From NCBI RefSeq assembly GCF_902859825.1, contig NZ_CADIKB010000024.1, positions 1 to 64,000 of the forward strand: a DNA stretch of 64,000 nt. Direction: 5' to 3'. Below are positions 10,205 to 19,328 of the stretch, piece after piece. The notes beneath the pieces were generated by a model that saw only the letters and a list, made by a program, of their open reading frames with translations, was not told the origin of the DNA and did no database searches. Within the stretch, counting starts at the first letter, position 1, and every line of letters starts with the position of its first letter. Origin of the DNA: Paraburkholderia phenoliruptrix. Its GTDB lineage: Bacteria > Pseudomonadota > Gammaproteobacteria > Burkholderiales > Burkholderiaceae. The translations under genes were made by a program, and so were the position numbers.

Positions 10205-10891
10205 TTACTTCGGTTTTGCGTTCACATGCCGCAACAGGTCCGCGAGCCGCCGTCCTGCCTGGTCCGGATACGGCTCGCGCACTTCCAGTTGCTGAATTTT
10301 CTCGAGTCCGAAATTGCGGAAGTCGCTGCGCAATTCACACCACGCGCCTAGCGTCCAGCGGGCGCCCCAATAGGCGAGAGCCAGCGGCCATACACGCCGC
10401 TCGGTTGCCGCGCCGTTGACGTCCGTGTAGGCGAAGCTCACCACGTGCCGCGTGTCGATCGCGCGATGCAGCGTGTCGAGCTGCGTCGAAAATTCGCTTT
10501 TGATATGAAAGGACGGCGCGAAGATCGCGAGTCTTTCGAGCGATGCGCGCTTCTCGGCCGGCATGGCCGAGGCGATTTTCGCGAGCGCGCCGCGCGCGCC
10601 TGCTGCGAAGCCGGCGCTGCCCCACGATTCCAGCATGCGCGCCCCGGCGGCGAGCGCCGCCAGTTCGTCGGCGGTGAAGGTGAGCGGCGGCAAGCTCGCC
10701 GCGCGGCTTAACCGGTAGCCGATTCCGGCCTCGCCTTCGATCGGCACGCCCGACAACTGCAGATCGCGCACGTCGCGATAGACGGTGCGCAGCGAAATGT
10801 TGAGCCAGTCGGCAAGTTGTTGCGCGGTGGTGAGGCGCCGGCCGCGCAGCAATTCGGCGATCTGGAACAGGCGGTCGGCGCGGCGCGTCAT
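10205..10891 (-). CDS. YafY-type transcriptional regulator (HTH_11 + WYL domain)
   Basis: 228 residues. The N-terminal winged helix (RLFQIAELLRGRRLTTAQQLA...RTVYRDVRDL, residues 5-45) is followed by a WYL-type ligand-sensing domain around residues 135-200 (VSFAYTDVNG, RVWPLALAYWGARWTLGAWC). I chose the internal ATG at 10891 because the homologous part begins there; no good ribosome binding site is visible for either start. A VOC-family gene lies 150 bases upstream on the same strand, the usual partner for this regulator type, so it probably controls that gene. The ligand is unknown. Confidence 0.85.
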   Translation of the reverse strand: MTRRADRLFQIAELLRGRRLTTAQQLADWLNISLRTVYRDVRDLQLSGVPIEGEAGIGYRLSRAASLPPLTFTADELAALAAGARMLESWGSAGFAAGARGALAKIASAMPAEKRASLERLAIFAPSFHIKSEFSTQLDTLHRAIDTRHVVSFAYTDVNGAATERRVWPLALAYWGARWTLGAWCELRSDFRNFGLEKIQQLEVREPYPDQAGRRLADLLRHVNAKPK

Positions 10892-11041
10892 CGTGGGCGT
10901 CTTGTAGAAGAGGACAGGGACAGTCCCGCGATGATAGCGCCGCATGCCGTGCTCCGGTCAACGCTCAGACGGCGGGCGCGTTGGGCGTTGCCATGCGCGC
11001 CGCGCTGCCCGCTTGCTGCCCGGCCGATCCGCGCGTTGCGC

Positions 11042-11425
11042 TTAGCCGTTGGTCCGCGAGTGCAGGCCGAGGCGATTGCCTTCGCTGTCGATAAAAAACG
11101 CGATATAGCCGATGTCCTGCGGCAGCTTGATGACAGGTCCGTCGGTCTTGCCGCCGGCTTCTTCGATGCGGGCGAGCGCGGCGTCCACGGTCGGGTGCGC
11201 GTTCAGGTAGACGAGCACGCCGTCGCCGTTCGGGGTCATCGACGGGCTGTGGACGACCGCGCCGCGCGTGGCCGGTTCTTCGCAGTCGAACACGGCAATG
11301 GGCTGACCGCCGAATTCCTGGCGATTCAACGTGACGTCGAGCGCGGCTTCATAAAAGCGGACGGCGCGATCGAAATCGACGGACGGAATTTCGAACCATG
11401 CAACGACTTTGGACGATGCGGACAT
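11042..11425 (-). CDS. VOC family protein (glyoxalase/bleomycin-resistance fold)
   Basis: 127 residues starting at ATG 11425 with CAGGAGAG upstream. Paired beta-alpha-beta modules are visible: WFEIPSVDFDRAVRFYEAAL near the start and DIGYIAFFIDSEGNRLGLHS at the end, with the typical terminal metal-site glutamate replaced by the DSEGNRLGLHS form. The protein is probably a small cytoplasmic metal-dependent enzyme of unknown substrate. It is followed by a WYL regulator gene. Confidence 0.85.
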   Translation of the reverse strand: MSASSKVVAWFEIPSVDFDRAVRFYEAALDVTLNRQEFGGQPIAVFDCEEPATRGAVVHSPSMTPNGDGVLVYLNAHPTVDAALARIEEAGGKTDGPVIKLPQDIGYIAFFIDSEGNRLGLHSRTNG

Positions 11426-11601
11426 GACACTCTCCTGTGGATGGCGGATAAGCCGGATAAATCGCCGGATGGCGTGAGGAGGAGTGTGCAGGGGGGCTGC
11501 TGACAGCGTGGTGTCAGTAGGGTGCAGCGGCAAGCGACACGGCGCGGTATGCGGCGCAAAAAAAACCGCGGAACGGTGTCCGCGGTTTCGGTGCGAGCGC
11601 C

Positions 11602-12891
11602 TCAGCCCGCCGGCGTGTCGCCTTGCGGGCGCTGGCGCACGCTGCCCGCGATCAGGTCGAAGCGGAACAGCCGGCATTCGAGCGCGCCGTTAAAGAGCGG
11701 CGTCTTGGTCGATTCGCGCAGGCGCAACTGGCCGGGCAATTTACGATCCGACGTGAGAATGAATGCATGCCAGCCGGTGAAGCGCTGCTTGAGCGCGTCG
11801 CCGAGCGACTGGAAAAACTCGCTGTCGGGCGTTTCTTCCTGGGCGCGGCGAAAGCCGTCGTCTTCGCGATTGTCGCGATTGCGTCCTTCGCGGATTTCGC
11901 CGCGGGCATTGCGCCCGCGAACTTCGATTCGCTCGCCGTACGGCGGATTGGCGACCAGAATGCCCGGCTCGGCGGTAGGCGGCGTCATGCCGCGGGCGTC
12001 GACCTGTTTCAGCGGAATCAGCGGCAAGCCCGCGCGCTGGAAATTCGCGCGCGCCTTGTCGAGCATGTCGCCGGAAATATCGCTGCCGAAAATCTGCAGG
12101 TCGGCGCGCGAGTTGCGAGCGGCATGTTTGGCGTCGAGCGCGGCGGCTTTGAGCGCCTGCCATGCCTTGGTGTCGTACTGCTTGAACTTCTCGAAGCCGA
12201 AACGGCGCTCGGCGCCGGGCGCGATGTTGAGCGCGACTTGCGCGGCTTCCGCGAGGAACGTGCCGCTGCCGCACATGGGGTCGTAAAGCGGCGTGCCGGC
12301 GCTCCAGCCGGTCAGGCGCAAAATGCCCGCCGCGAGATTTTCGCGCAGCGGCGCTGCGCCCTTGTCGAGGCGCCAGCCGCGCTTGAAGAGCGGGTCGCCG
12401 GAGGTGTCGAGGTAAAGCGTGCAGTCGGTCGCGGTGAGAAACGCGAACACGCGGACGTCGGGCATGCCGGTGTCGATGCTCGGACGCGCGCCGCTTACTT
12501 CGCGCAGACGGTCGCAGATCCCGTCTTTCACGCGCAGCGTGGTGAATTCGAGGCTGCGCAGCGGCGACTTGATGGCGGTGACGTCGACACGCAGCGTTTC
12601 ATTCGCGGAGAACCACTGCTCCCAACGTTGTTCGACGGCGAGCGCATAGATGTCCTGCTCGCTGCGATACGGTCGATGCGCGATTTTCAGCAGCACGCGG
12701 CTCGCGATGCGCGAATACAGATTGGCCGCCATGCCGGCTGCCCAACCGCCGCGAAAATGCACACCGCCGGGCACTTGCGAGCCGGCCGCGAACGGCGCGC
12801 CGTGCAGATGCTTTGCGGCGATTTCGGCGAGTTCGGCGGCGAGCGCGGCTTCAAGGCCGCGTGGGCAGGGGAGGAAGAAATCGAAGGACAT
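11602..12891 (-). CDS. THUMP-domain class I SAM-dependent RNA methyltransferase (RlmL/YpsC type)
   Basis: 429 residues. An N-terminal ferredoxin-like/THUMP region (FFLPCPRGLEAALAAELAEI, about 1-160) is followed by a Rossmann methyltransferase with the UPF0020 signature LYDPMCGSGTFLAEAA and the catalytic motif NPPYGER (from residue 315). It is likely to N2-methylate guanine in 23S rRNA, as the N-terminal half of E. coli RlmKL does. A highly charged 30-residue insertion (RGRNARGEIREGRNRDN and on, about 325-356) interrupts the methyltransferase directly after NPPYGERIEV. ATG 12891 fits the family start. Confidence 0.88.
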   Translation of the reverse strand: MSFDFFLPCPRGLEAALAAELAEIAAKHLHGAPFAAGSQVPGGVHFRGGWAAGMAANLYSRIASRVLLKIAHRPYRSEQDIYALAVEQRWEQWFSANETLRVDVTAIKSPLRSLEFTTLRVKDGICDRLREVSGARPSIDTGMPDVRVFAFLTATDCTLYLDTSGDPLFKRGWRLDKGAAPLRENLAAGILRLTGWSAGTPLYDPMCGSGTFLAEAAQVALNIAPGAERRFGFEKFKQYDTKAWQALKAAALDAKHAARNSRADLQIFGSDISGDMLDKARANFQRAGLPLIPLKQVDARGMTPPTAEPGILVANPPYGERIEVRGRNARGEIREGRNRDNREDDGFRRAQEETPDSEFFQSLGDALKQRFTGWHAFILTSDRKLPGQLRLRESTKTPLFNGALECRLFRFDLIAGSVRQRPQGDTPAG

Positions 12892-13016
12892 GGGGTGCGG
12901 CGGGGCCGGTTGGCGATGGGTAAGGGCGTATTGTACGCGGTCGCGAGGAGGCCTTTGCCTGCGACGCGCGGCCGGATTTTTGATCAGAGCACCTGAACAT
13001 CGCCATGGCGGAAGCA

Positions 13017-13751
13017 CTACCCCCCAGCCACCGCCCCAGCCGCTTCCACAGGACAACCCGGCACAGCGGCACGGGCCACACCCTTGCCCGCCTGCGAGGC
13101 AGCCGCAGGCGCAGCAGCCGCCATCGCCCGCACCGCCGCCGCCACCTGCGCTGAAATGCGCTGCAACGCCTGCCGATGCCCGTCCACAAGCGCGTCATAG
13201 CCGCCAGCGACCGGCTCGCTCACCACGCTTCTGCACGTCATCACTGCCGTGCTGCGTACAGCGCGCACGCTCCACACGGCATCGATCAGCGCGTGCGAGC
13301 CGGGCCACGATTCGAACCGCTGCACATTCATGCTCACGCGATACACCGGCGTCGCATCCGAATAGGCCGTACCGTACACGTCGATGGTATTGAGCTGCTG
13401 CGTGAGGCTCGTCGACAGCGCCCGGCGCAGCTCGTCGCCGGGCAGCGACGCCCAGCGTTCCTGCTCCAGCACCTTGACCTGCGTCGGTCCCGTCTGCACG
13501 ACCAGCTGCGTTTTTGCAACTTGCGGCGGCACGTCGATCGGCGCGACCTCGATGAGCCACGCGGGCGCCGCCGCCGCGCTCCGCACGCCCGACCCCGTAG
13601 CGGATGCGCCCCCGCTCACGTCGCCCAGGGTATAGAACCGGCTCGTCGGCGATGCGCAGGCGGCGAGCGCGAGCGCCGCAGCCAGCGCGCCGGCACGAAC
13701 AGCGCCGCGCGCGAGTGCGCCGTGCAGGCGAGGGAGTCGGACGAACATCAT
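13017..13751 (-). CDS. pqiC: PqiC, ABC-type transport auxiliary lipoprotein
   Basis: 244 residues with a lipoprotein signal: basic start, hydrophobic core and the lipobox LAAC at about residues 29-32. SRFYTLGD after the lipobox is typical of PqiC/YmbA (DUF330). The protein is an outer-membrane lipoprotein that accepts the PqiB tunnel for lipid traffic between membranes. The start overlaps the pqiB stop by four bases (ATGA), giving translational coupling. The C-terminal 35 residues are low-complexity Ala-rich. Confidence 0.9.
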   Translation of the reverse strand: MMFVRLPRLHGALARGAVRAGALAAALALAACASPTSRFYTLGDVSGGASATGSGVRSAAAAPAWLIEVAPIDVPPQVAKTQLVVQTGPTQVKVLEQERWASLPGDELRRALSTSLTQQLNTIDVYGTAYSDATPVYRVSMNVQRFESWPGSHALIDAVWSVRAVRSTAVMTCRSVVSEPVAGGYDALVDGHRQALQRISAQVAAAVRAMAAAAPAAASQAGKGVARAAVPGCPVEAAGAVAGG

Positions 13752-15406
13752 GGTTTATCTCCTGCTTTACCGCGCAACAACGATTCCGGGTGGCGCTCCA
13801 GATAATCCGACAGCGCATTGAGCGACTGCAACGTGCGCGTCAATTCCTGCAACGCCTGATGCACGTCCGACTGCAGCGGCGAGTCCTGCTGCAACGTCGC
13901 CTCGGCCGAGCCGAAGGTCTGCTTCGCGGCCGCGAGGGTGTCGCGCGCTTGCGGCACGACTTCCGTGTCGAGCCGCTTGAAGAGCTGATCTGCATTCTTC
14001 AGCGCGGCGTTCAGGTTATTGCCGATCTGGTCGAACGGCACCTTGTCGAGCTTCTTCGCGATGTCGGCGACCTGCAGCTGCAATTCGTCGAGCGTGTTCG
14101 GAATAGTCGGCAATTCGAGCGGGTCGCTGGCGACGTCGACGGTGGCCGGCGGCGCCTTCGGGAAGATATCGAGCGCCACATACAGCTGGCTCGTGATCAG
14201 ATTGCCCGTGCGCAACTGGCCGCGCAGCCCGTGTTTGACCAGTTGCTGCAGCATGTTCTGACCGGCGAGACTGCCCGGCGCCGGCGCCGTTTCGCGAAAA
14301 CGCTTGCCGAGCCGGTCGGGGTAGATGTTCATGGTCACCGGCATGGTGAAGCTGCGTGTTTTCGGATCGTAGTCGATGCCGATGTTCGTCACCTGACCGA
14401 GCACGATGCCGCGGAAATCGACCGGCGCGCCGACCGACAGCCCGCGCAGCGACTGGTTGAAGTTCATCACGACGCGCAGCGGCACGCCGTCCGGGTCGCG
14501 CATGGCGTCGGCTTCATCGGCGGCGAGGCGGAACGTCATGTTGTTCGGCGCCTGCGCGCCGACGCCTTGGCCCGGCGGCGACTGGAACGACAAGCCGCCG
14601 ACGATCACCGTCGCAAGCGACTGCGTGTTCAGCTTGAAGCCGCTCGAATCGAGCCGCAAATCGACACCGCTCGCATGCCACCAGCGCGAATTGGTGCCGA
14701 CGTACTGGTCGAACGGCGCCGACACGAACACCTGCATGGTGACGCCGGTGCCGTCCTTGTCGAGCGAAAAGCCGACCACCTGGCCGACCTGCACGCGGCG
14801 ATAGAAAATCGGCGAGCCGATGTCGATGGAACCGAGCGAATCGCCATGCAGAATGAACTGGTGACCCTTCTGGTCGCCGGTGACGGGCGGCGGCGTCTCG
14901 AGCCCGACAAAGTTCTTCTCGCTGTCCGGCGAATGGCCGGCGTCGGCGCCGATATACGCGCCCGAGAGCAGCGTGGTGAGACCCGATACGCCGCTCGCGC
15001 CCACGCGCGGGCGCACGACCCAGAAGCGCGAATCCTTCACCGCGAAGTCTTCGCCTTCCTTCGTCAGCTGCACCTGCACGAGCACGTGCGACAGATCTTT
15101 CGACAACGTGATCGACTTCACCGCGCCCACGTCGACGTCCTTGTACTTGACCTTGGTTTTGCCCGGCTCGAGCCCTTCCGCGCTGACGAAACTGATCGTG
15201 ATAGTCGGGCCTTTTTCCGTGACCGATTTGATGACGAGCGCAATGCCGATCAGCGCGGCAATCAGCGGAATGACCCACACGAGCGACGGCAGCCAGCGGC
15301 TGCGCGGCTCGATTTCGGGGTCTGGCAGTTGGGGCGGCAGCTTCGGTCCGTTCGAATCGTTGCGCGGCGCTTCGGAGGCGGGCGTCGGTCCTGGCGGGCT
15401 AGTCAT
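13748..15406 (-). CDS. pqiB: PqiB, MCE-family intermembrane transport protein
   Basis: 552 residues. One N-terminal membrane helix (WLPSLVWVIPLIAALIGIALVI) is followed by three MCE/MlaD domains (for example GPTITISFVSAEGLEPGKTKV, VQVGQVVGFSLDKDGTGV, DFRGIVLGQVTNIGIDYD) and a long C-terminal helical region that forms the needle-like tunnel in the E. coli protein. It carries lipids across the periplasm. Its start overlaps the second pqiA gene by eight bases. Confidence 0.95.
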   Translation of the reverse strand: MTSPPGPTPASEAPRNDSNGPKLPPQLPDPEIEPRSRWLPSLVWVIPLIAALIGIALVIKSVTEKGPTITISFVSAEGLEPGKTKVKYKDVDVGAVKSITLSKDLSHVLVQVQLTKEGEDFAVKDSRFWVVRPRVGASGVSGLTTLLSGAYIGADAGHSPDSEKNFVGLETPPPVTGDQKGHQFILHGDSLGSIDIGSPIFYRRVQVGQVVGFSLDKDGTGVTMQVFVSAPFDQYVGTNSRWWHASGVDLRLDSSGFKLNTQSLATVIVGGLSFQSPPGQGVGAQAPNNMTFRLAADEADAMRDPDGVPLRVVMNFNQSLRGLSVGAPVDFRGIVLGQVTNIGIDYDPKTRSFTMPVTMNIYPDRLGKRFRETAPAPGSLAGQNMLQQLVKHGLRGQLRTGNLITSQLYVALDIFPKAPPATVDVASDPLELPTIPNTLDELQLQVADIAKKLDKVPFDQIGNNLNAALKNADQLFKRLDTEVVPQARDTLAAAKQTFGSAEATLQQDSPLQSDVHQALQELTRTLQSLNALSDYLERHPESLLRGKAGDKP

Positions 15407-16061
15407 GTTCGAGATCCTGAGGTTTTTGGGTACTGCCGTCCACGTGGTCCCAGATGAGCCGTGGATCGAACTGCATCGATGCCATCATCGTCAGGATCAC
15501 CACCGAGCCGAACGCAATCGCGCCCGGCCCGGCCGTGATCACGGCAAGCGACTTGAAGCGCACGAGCGCGACGGTCAGCGTGACGACGAACACGTCGAGC
15601 ATCGACCAGCGGCCGATCCGCTCGACCATCCGGTATAGCGTGGTGCGCTGCTGCGGCCGCCAGCGCGAGCGGCGCTGCGCGGTAATGGTGAGAAGCGCGA
15701 GCACGCTGAGCTTGAGCATCGGCACCATGATGCTGGCAACAAAAACGATCACCGCGAGCGGCCAGTCGCCGGAGGTCCAGAAGTACACGACGCCGCTCAT
15801 GATGGTGTCGTCCTCCGAACCGACCAGCGACGACGTGTGCATGACCGGCAACAAATTTGCTGGAATATACAGCAACGCCGCGGCGATCAGCAGCGCCCAC
15901 GTGCGCATCAGGCTGTCGGGATTGCGCGAGTGCAGGCGCGCGCCGCAGCGTCCGCAGTGCTGCGGCGTGACCGAGCGGATGCGCGGTTCGACGCGTCCGC
16001 ACGCGTGGCAGGCGACGAGCCCGGCGCGTTTTGCGCTCACGTATTTCATCGCGCGGGTCAT
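15399..16061 (-). CDS. pqiA: Paraquat-inducible protein A, second half
   Basis: 220 residues. An N-terminal zinc ribbon (CHACG...CGRCGARL) is followed by four hydrophobic segments (ALLIAAALLYIPANLLPVM; LAVIVFVASIMVPMLKLSVLALL; MLDVFVVTLTVALV; AIAFGSVVILTMMASM). It corresponds to one half of the 417-residue E. coli PqiA. Its ATG overlaps the stop of the first half by four bases (ATGA), so the two are made in step and presumably assemble as a heterodimer in the inner membrane. Confidence 0.9.
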   Translation of the reverse strand: MTRAMKYVSAKRAGLVACHACGRVEPRIRSVTPQHCGRCGARLHSRNPDSLMRTWALLIAAALLYIPANLLPVMHTSSLVGSEDDTIMSGVVYFWTSGDWPLAVIVFVASIMVPMLKLSVLALLTITAQRRSRWRPQQRTTLYRMVERIGRWSMLDVFVVTLTVALVRFKSLAVITAGPGAIAFGSVVILTMMASMQFDPRLIWDHVDGSTQKPQDLEHD

Positions 16062-16825
16062 CCTCGATGGGGCGCCGGCGGCGCGCCGGCATGGGTGCCG
16101 GTCTCGTCGTCCGGCCCCTCGTCGGTGGGCAGCAACGGCGGAGCCGGCGGTCCGGCCACGGAGCCGACCGCGGCCGCCGCGCTGTCCGCCGAGGTGCGCG
16201 GCAGCGGCCGCTGATTGCGCGCGCCGAGTTCGTCGGCGAGATCCCACAGAATGCGCGGGTCGAAGGTGACGACCACGGCGAACATCAGCGTGAGCGCGCC
16301 GAACGCGAAGAGGGCGGCCTCGGGAATCACGCGCGCGAGACTGACCATCTTTACGATGGTGATGAGCACGCCCAGCATAAACACTTCGATCATGCCCCAC
16401 GGCCGGACGAACTGGATGGCCCGCAACACGCGGTTAAAGCCTGCCGGCACATAGCCGGCACGGATCGGCACGAGCACATACAGCAGCGCGACAAGTTCGG
16501 TGAGCGGAAACAGAACCGTCGAGCAGAACACCATGACGGCGACGATCTGCATGTTCTCGTTCCACAGCGCGACGAGCGCGCCGAACAGCGTGGTTTGCGT
16601 GGTAATGCCATTAGTCTCGAGTTCGACGATGGGAAAGCCCTGCGCGATCAGAAACGTGATCAGTGCGGCCAGCGTCATGGCGCAGATGCCGTCGAGCTTG
16701 CGCGACACGCCGCTGTAAAGCGTCGCGCGGCAGCGCGGACAGCGAGCGACCTTGCGCCCGACAAGCCGCGGCTTGCGGAACAGCGTATCGCATTCATGGC
16801 ACGCGATCAGGTTGTCATGTTCCAT
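16058..16825 (-). CDS. pqiA: Paraquat-inducible protein A, first half
   Basis: 255 residues from ATG 16825. A zinc ribbon (CHECD...CPRCRATL) is followed by four membrane segments and a Pro-rich cytoplasmic tail (GPPAPPLLPTDEGPDDE). It is the first gene of the pqiA-pqiA-pqiB-pqiC operon. No strong ribosome binding site is seen at this ATG; upstream in-frame codons have no family sequence. Confidence 0.88.
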   Translation of the reverse strand: MEHDNLIACHECDTLFRKPRLVGRKVARCPRCRATLYSGVSRKLDGICAMTLAALITFLIAQGFPIVELETNGITTQTTLFGALVALWNENMQIVAVMVFCSTVLFPLTELVALLYVLVPIRAGYVPAGFNRVLRAIQFVRPWGMIEVFMLGVLITIVKMVSLARVIPEAALFAFGALTLMFAVVVTFDPRILWDLADELGARNQRPLPRTSADSAAAAVGSVAGPPAPPLLPTDEGPDDETGTHAGAPPAPHRG

Positions 16826-17226
16826 ACGGCAACGGGGCAACGATAGGTGAATGAGCGTCCAATGCCGGTCGCGAAGAGGTGGCGCTGTGGGTGGCGATGT
16901 GGGTCGATGTGGCCGGTTCGTGAAAATTTGTGCAGCAATAGTACCAAAAGGCGCTGCGGCGCCGCGTCGACGGGCACAGCGCTCACCCTCTAAACGTCTG
17001 ACAGCGTCCGTCCCCAATTGTTCACGGGTGCCGCCGGCGGCGCGCCGAACCGCGTTTCGGTAAATTTCACCCTGCTCCCAGTCAGCTTTTTCCGCTTCGG
17101 GTAGCATGGCGGCCTGGCGCGTCCTGAAGCCTGTGACGCCGGGCCATCTGCCGATGAACTTTGCTTCGGCGGGGAATAGCCGGGCGTGCGGCGCCGTTAA
17201 CCTCTTCTAGCAAGCGTTGACCTGTC
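16826..17226. other. Divergent intergenic region pqiA / cybB
   Basis: 401 bases without a credible gene. An AT-richer patch at about 16919-16950 stands out and is the likeliest promoter area for the pqi operon. I see no consensus operator, hairpin or small ORF with a ribosome binding site. Confidence 0.5.
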
Positions 17227-17787
17227 ATGGCACACAATCCTTCGTTCGGTGGCGCGGAGTCGTACACGCGGACTGCCATTGCCTTTCATTGGCTGATCGC
17301 ATTGCTGATCGTTTGCGGCTTTGCGCTCGGCTGGGTGATGACCGACATCCCGGGCTTTACGCCCACCAAGCTGCGTTATTTTTCGTGGCATAAATGGATC
17401 GGCGTGACCGTGTTCGCGCTCGCGGTCCTGCGCATTCTGTGGCGCGCCACGCACGGCGCGCCGTCCATGCCGCGCCGCATGCCGGCCTGGCAGCGCGGCG
17501 CCGCGCACCTCGTGCATCTGCTGCTGTATGCGTTGATGGTGGCGATTCCCGTCTCCGGCTATCTGTACAGCTCGGCGGCCAACGTGCCGGTCGTCTACCT
17601 CGGGCTGATTCCGCTGCCGCGGCTGATTGCGCCGGACCCGCATCTGAAGGAACTGCTCAAGACTGTTCACATTGCGTTGAACTACACGTTGCTGGCGCTG
17701 GTCGGCATGCACGTGGCGGCGGCGCTCAAGCATCAATGGCTGGACCGCGACGGGCTGCTGTCGCGCATGCTTCCCTTCCTCAAATAA
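17227..17787 (+). CDS. Cytochrome b561 (CybB/YceJ family)
   Basis: 186 residues with four membrane helices and the heme-ligating histidines expected of the family (AFHWLIALLIVCGF; FSWHKWIGVTVFAL; HLVHLLLYALMVAIPVSGYL; HIALNYTLLALVGMHVAAALKHQW). It is a diheme inner-membrane cytochrome that moves electrons between quinone and a periplasmic partner. It is directly followed by two yceI genes, the same pairing as yceJ-yceI in E. coli. Confidence 0.92.
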   Translation: MAHNPSFGGAESYTRTAIAFHWLIALLIVCGFALGWVMTDIPGFTPTKLRYFSWHKWIGVTVFALAVLRILWRATHGAPSMPRRMPAWQRGAAHLVHLLLYALMVAIPVSGYLYSSAANVPVVYLGLIPLPRLIAPDPHLKELLKTVHIALNYTLLALVGMHVAAALKHQWLDRDGLLSRMLPFLK

Positions 17788-17795
17788 GGACAACC

Positions 17796-18359
17796 ATGAA
17801 GGTCTCGTTTTATCGCTACATGCTGGCGGCGTTTGCCGCCGCCTCGCTGGCCGCGGCCGGCGGCGCCCTCGCCCAGGTCGACGCGGCGAAAAGTTCGGTG
17901 AGCGCCACCTCGAAGCAGATGAACGTGCCGGTCGAAGGCAAGTTCGGCAAATTCACCGCGCAGGTCAAGTTCGATCCGGCGAGACCCGCCGAGGGCAGCG
18001 CGCAGCTGAATATCGACGTGTCGAGCTACGATCTCGGCGATGAGAGCTACAACGACCAGGTCCGCAGCAAGGAATGGTTCGACGCGAAGACCTACCCGAG
18101 CGCCACCTTCGTTTCGAGCGCGATTGCGCCGGCGGGCGGCAATCAGTACAAGGTGACGGGCAAGCTGACCATCAAGGGCAAATCGCAGACGGTGGTGGTG
18201 CCTGTTACGGTCACGCAGCAAGGCGCGACGCAGACATTCGACGGTTCGTTGCCGATCAAACGCTCGCAGTTCGACATCGGCACGGGCGAGTGGAAAGACA
18301 CGTCTGTCGTGGCGGACGAGGTCGTCATCAAGTTTCATATCGTAGCTGCACGCAAGTAA
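17796..18359 (+). CDS. YceI family periplasmic protein (first copy)
   Basis: 187 residues starting at ATG 17796, eight bases after the cytochrome stop, with AAGGAC upstream. A Sec signal peptide (YRYMLAAFAAASLAAAGGALAQ) precedes the YceI lipocalin-like barrel (KFGKFTAQVKFDPARPAEG, DEVVIKFHI). The family binds isoprenoid or amphiphilic lipids in the periplasm. It has no Cys pair, unlike the following copy. Confidence 0.92.
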   Translation: MKVSFYRYMLAAFAAASLAAAGGALAQVDAAKSSVSATSKQMNVPVEGKFGKFTAQVKFDPARPAEGSAQLNIDVSSYDLGDESYNDQVRSKEWFDAKTYPSATFVSSAIAPAGGNQYKVTGKLTIKGKSQTVVVPVTVTQQGATQTFDGSLPIKRSQFDIGTGEWKDTSVVADEVVIKFHIVAARK

Positions 18360-18409
18360 TGGGACCGCGCGTATAAGCGCAGCCGTTTTTTCCTGACTGG
18401 GAGCATGAA

Positions 18410-18991
18410 TTGAAGACATCCATGTTGATCGCCGCCGGTGCATTGGCCTCCTGCGTTTCGCTTGGCGCATTCGCCGCCGCCGACACCTATCAGCTCGACC
18501 CGACTCACACGTATCCGAGCTTCGAGGCGGACCACTTCGGCGGGCTGTCGGTGTGGCGCGGCAAGTTCACCAAAAGTTCGGGCACGGTCACGCTCGACCG
18601 CGCGGGCAAGACCGGCAGCGTCGATGTCAACGTCGATCCGGCTTCGATTTCGACTGGAAACGGCAAGCTCGACGAGCATTTGAAAGCGCCGGAATTCTTC
18701 GACGTCGCGAAATTCCCCGCCGCGACGTACAAGGGCACCGACATCAAGTTCGACGGCGACAAGCCCTCGGAAGTGGTCGGCAGCCTGACGCTGCACGGCG
18801 TGACGAAGCCGCTGAATCTGAAAATCGAGTCGTTCAAGTGCATGCAGCACCCGGTGCTCAAGCGCGAAGTGTGCGGCGTCGAGGCGAGCGCCCAGTTCAA
18901 TCGCGCGGATTACGGCATGGATTTCGGCAGCAAGTACGGTTTCAGCATGGAGACCCGGCTGCATATTCAGGCTGAAGGGATCAAGCAGTAA
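18410..18991 (+). CDS. YceI family periplasmic protein (second copy)
   Basis: 193 residues, beginning at TTG 18410 with GGGAGC eight bases upstream; an ATG four codons later would still leave a signal peptide. The signal peptide (MLIAAGALASCVSLGAFAA) is followed by the classic YceI start DTYQLDPTHTYPSFEADHFGG. CMQHPVLKREVCG suggests a disulfide. It is only distantly similar to the first copy, so the tandem pair probably has divided roles. Confidence 0.92.
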   Translation: MKTSMLIAAGALASCVSLGAFAAADTYQLDPTHTYPSFEADHFGGLSVWRGKFTKSSGTVTLDRAGKTGSVDVNVDPASISTGNGKLDEHLKAPEFFDVAKFPAATYKGTDIKFDGDKPSEVVGSLTLHGVTKPLNLKIESFKCMQHPVLKREVCGVEASAQFNRADYGMDFGSKYGFSMETRLHIQAEGIKQ

Positions 18992-19328
18992 GCGCTGCTC
19001 TCGGGCGCGGGCGCCTTCGGCTCGTCATTGCATACAAGTCGCCGTTGCGGCGCAGCAAAGACGGCGGCGCCTGTTTCATCGCCTGTTAGGTTGCTTATTA
19101 GGCCGCTTCGTTCGCTATTGCGACGAAGCGGTTTTTTCATGGCGTCGCAGTCGCAGTCGCAGCGAGGCGCCTCTGGCCTCATCTGACGCACAAATGCGAA
19201 ATTTCGCGCTCGCCTCGGTTTAATTTTTCAGGTACATAAAGCGCTGGCACCGCATTGGTTGTGCGCGCATCCAATTCGGCGAAATCGGGTCCGGCCCGAT
19301 ATAAGATTCGCGCGAACTGGAGATCTGC
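18992..19328. other. Intergenic region yceI / MFS permease
   Basis: 337 bases containing the intrinsic terminator of the cybB-yceI-yceI operon (listed separately) and a short TCGCAG tandem repeat near 19145-19163. No small gene with a ribosome binding site was seen. Confidence 0.5.
19103..19137 (+). terminator. Intrinsic terminator after yceI
   Basis: CCGCTTCGT (19103-19111) pairs perfectly with ACGAAGCGG (19123-19131), followed by six T residues. Confidence 0.85.

Noticed and set aside
19244..19259. TGGCAC-like sequence resembling a sigma54 -24/-12 promoter before the MFS gene
   Set aside because: The -12 element has GG where GC is essential, and no activator site or regulator gene is nearby.
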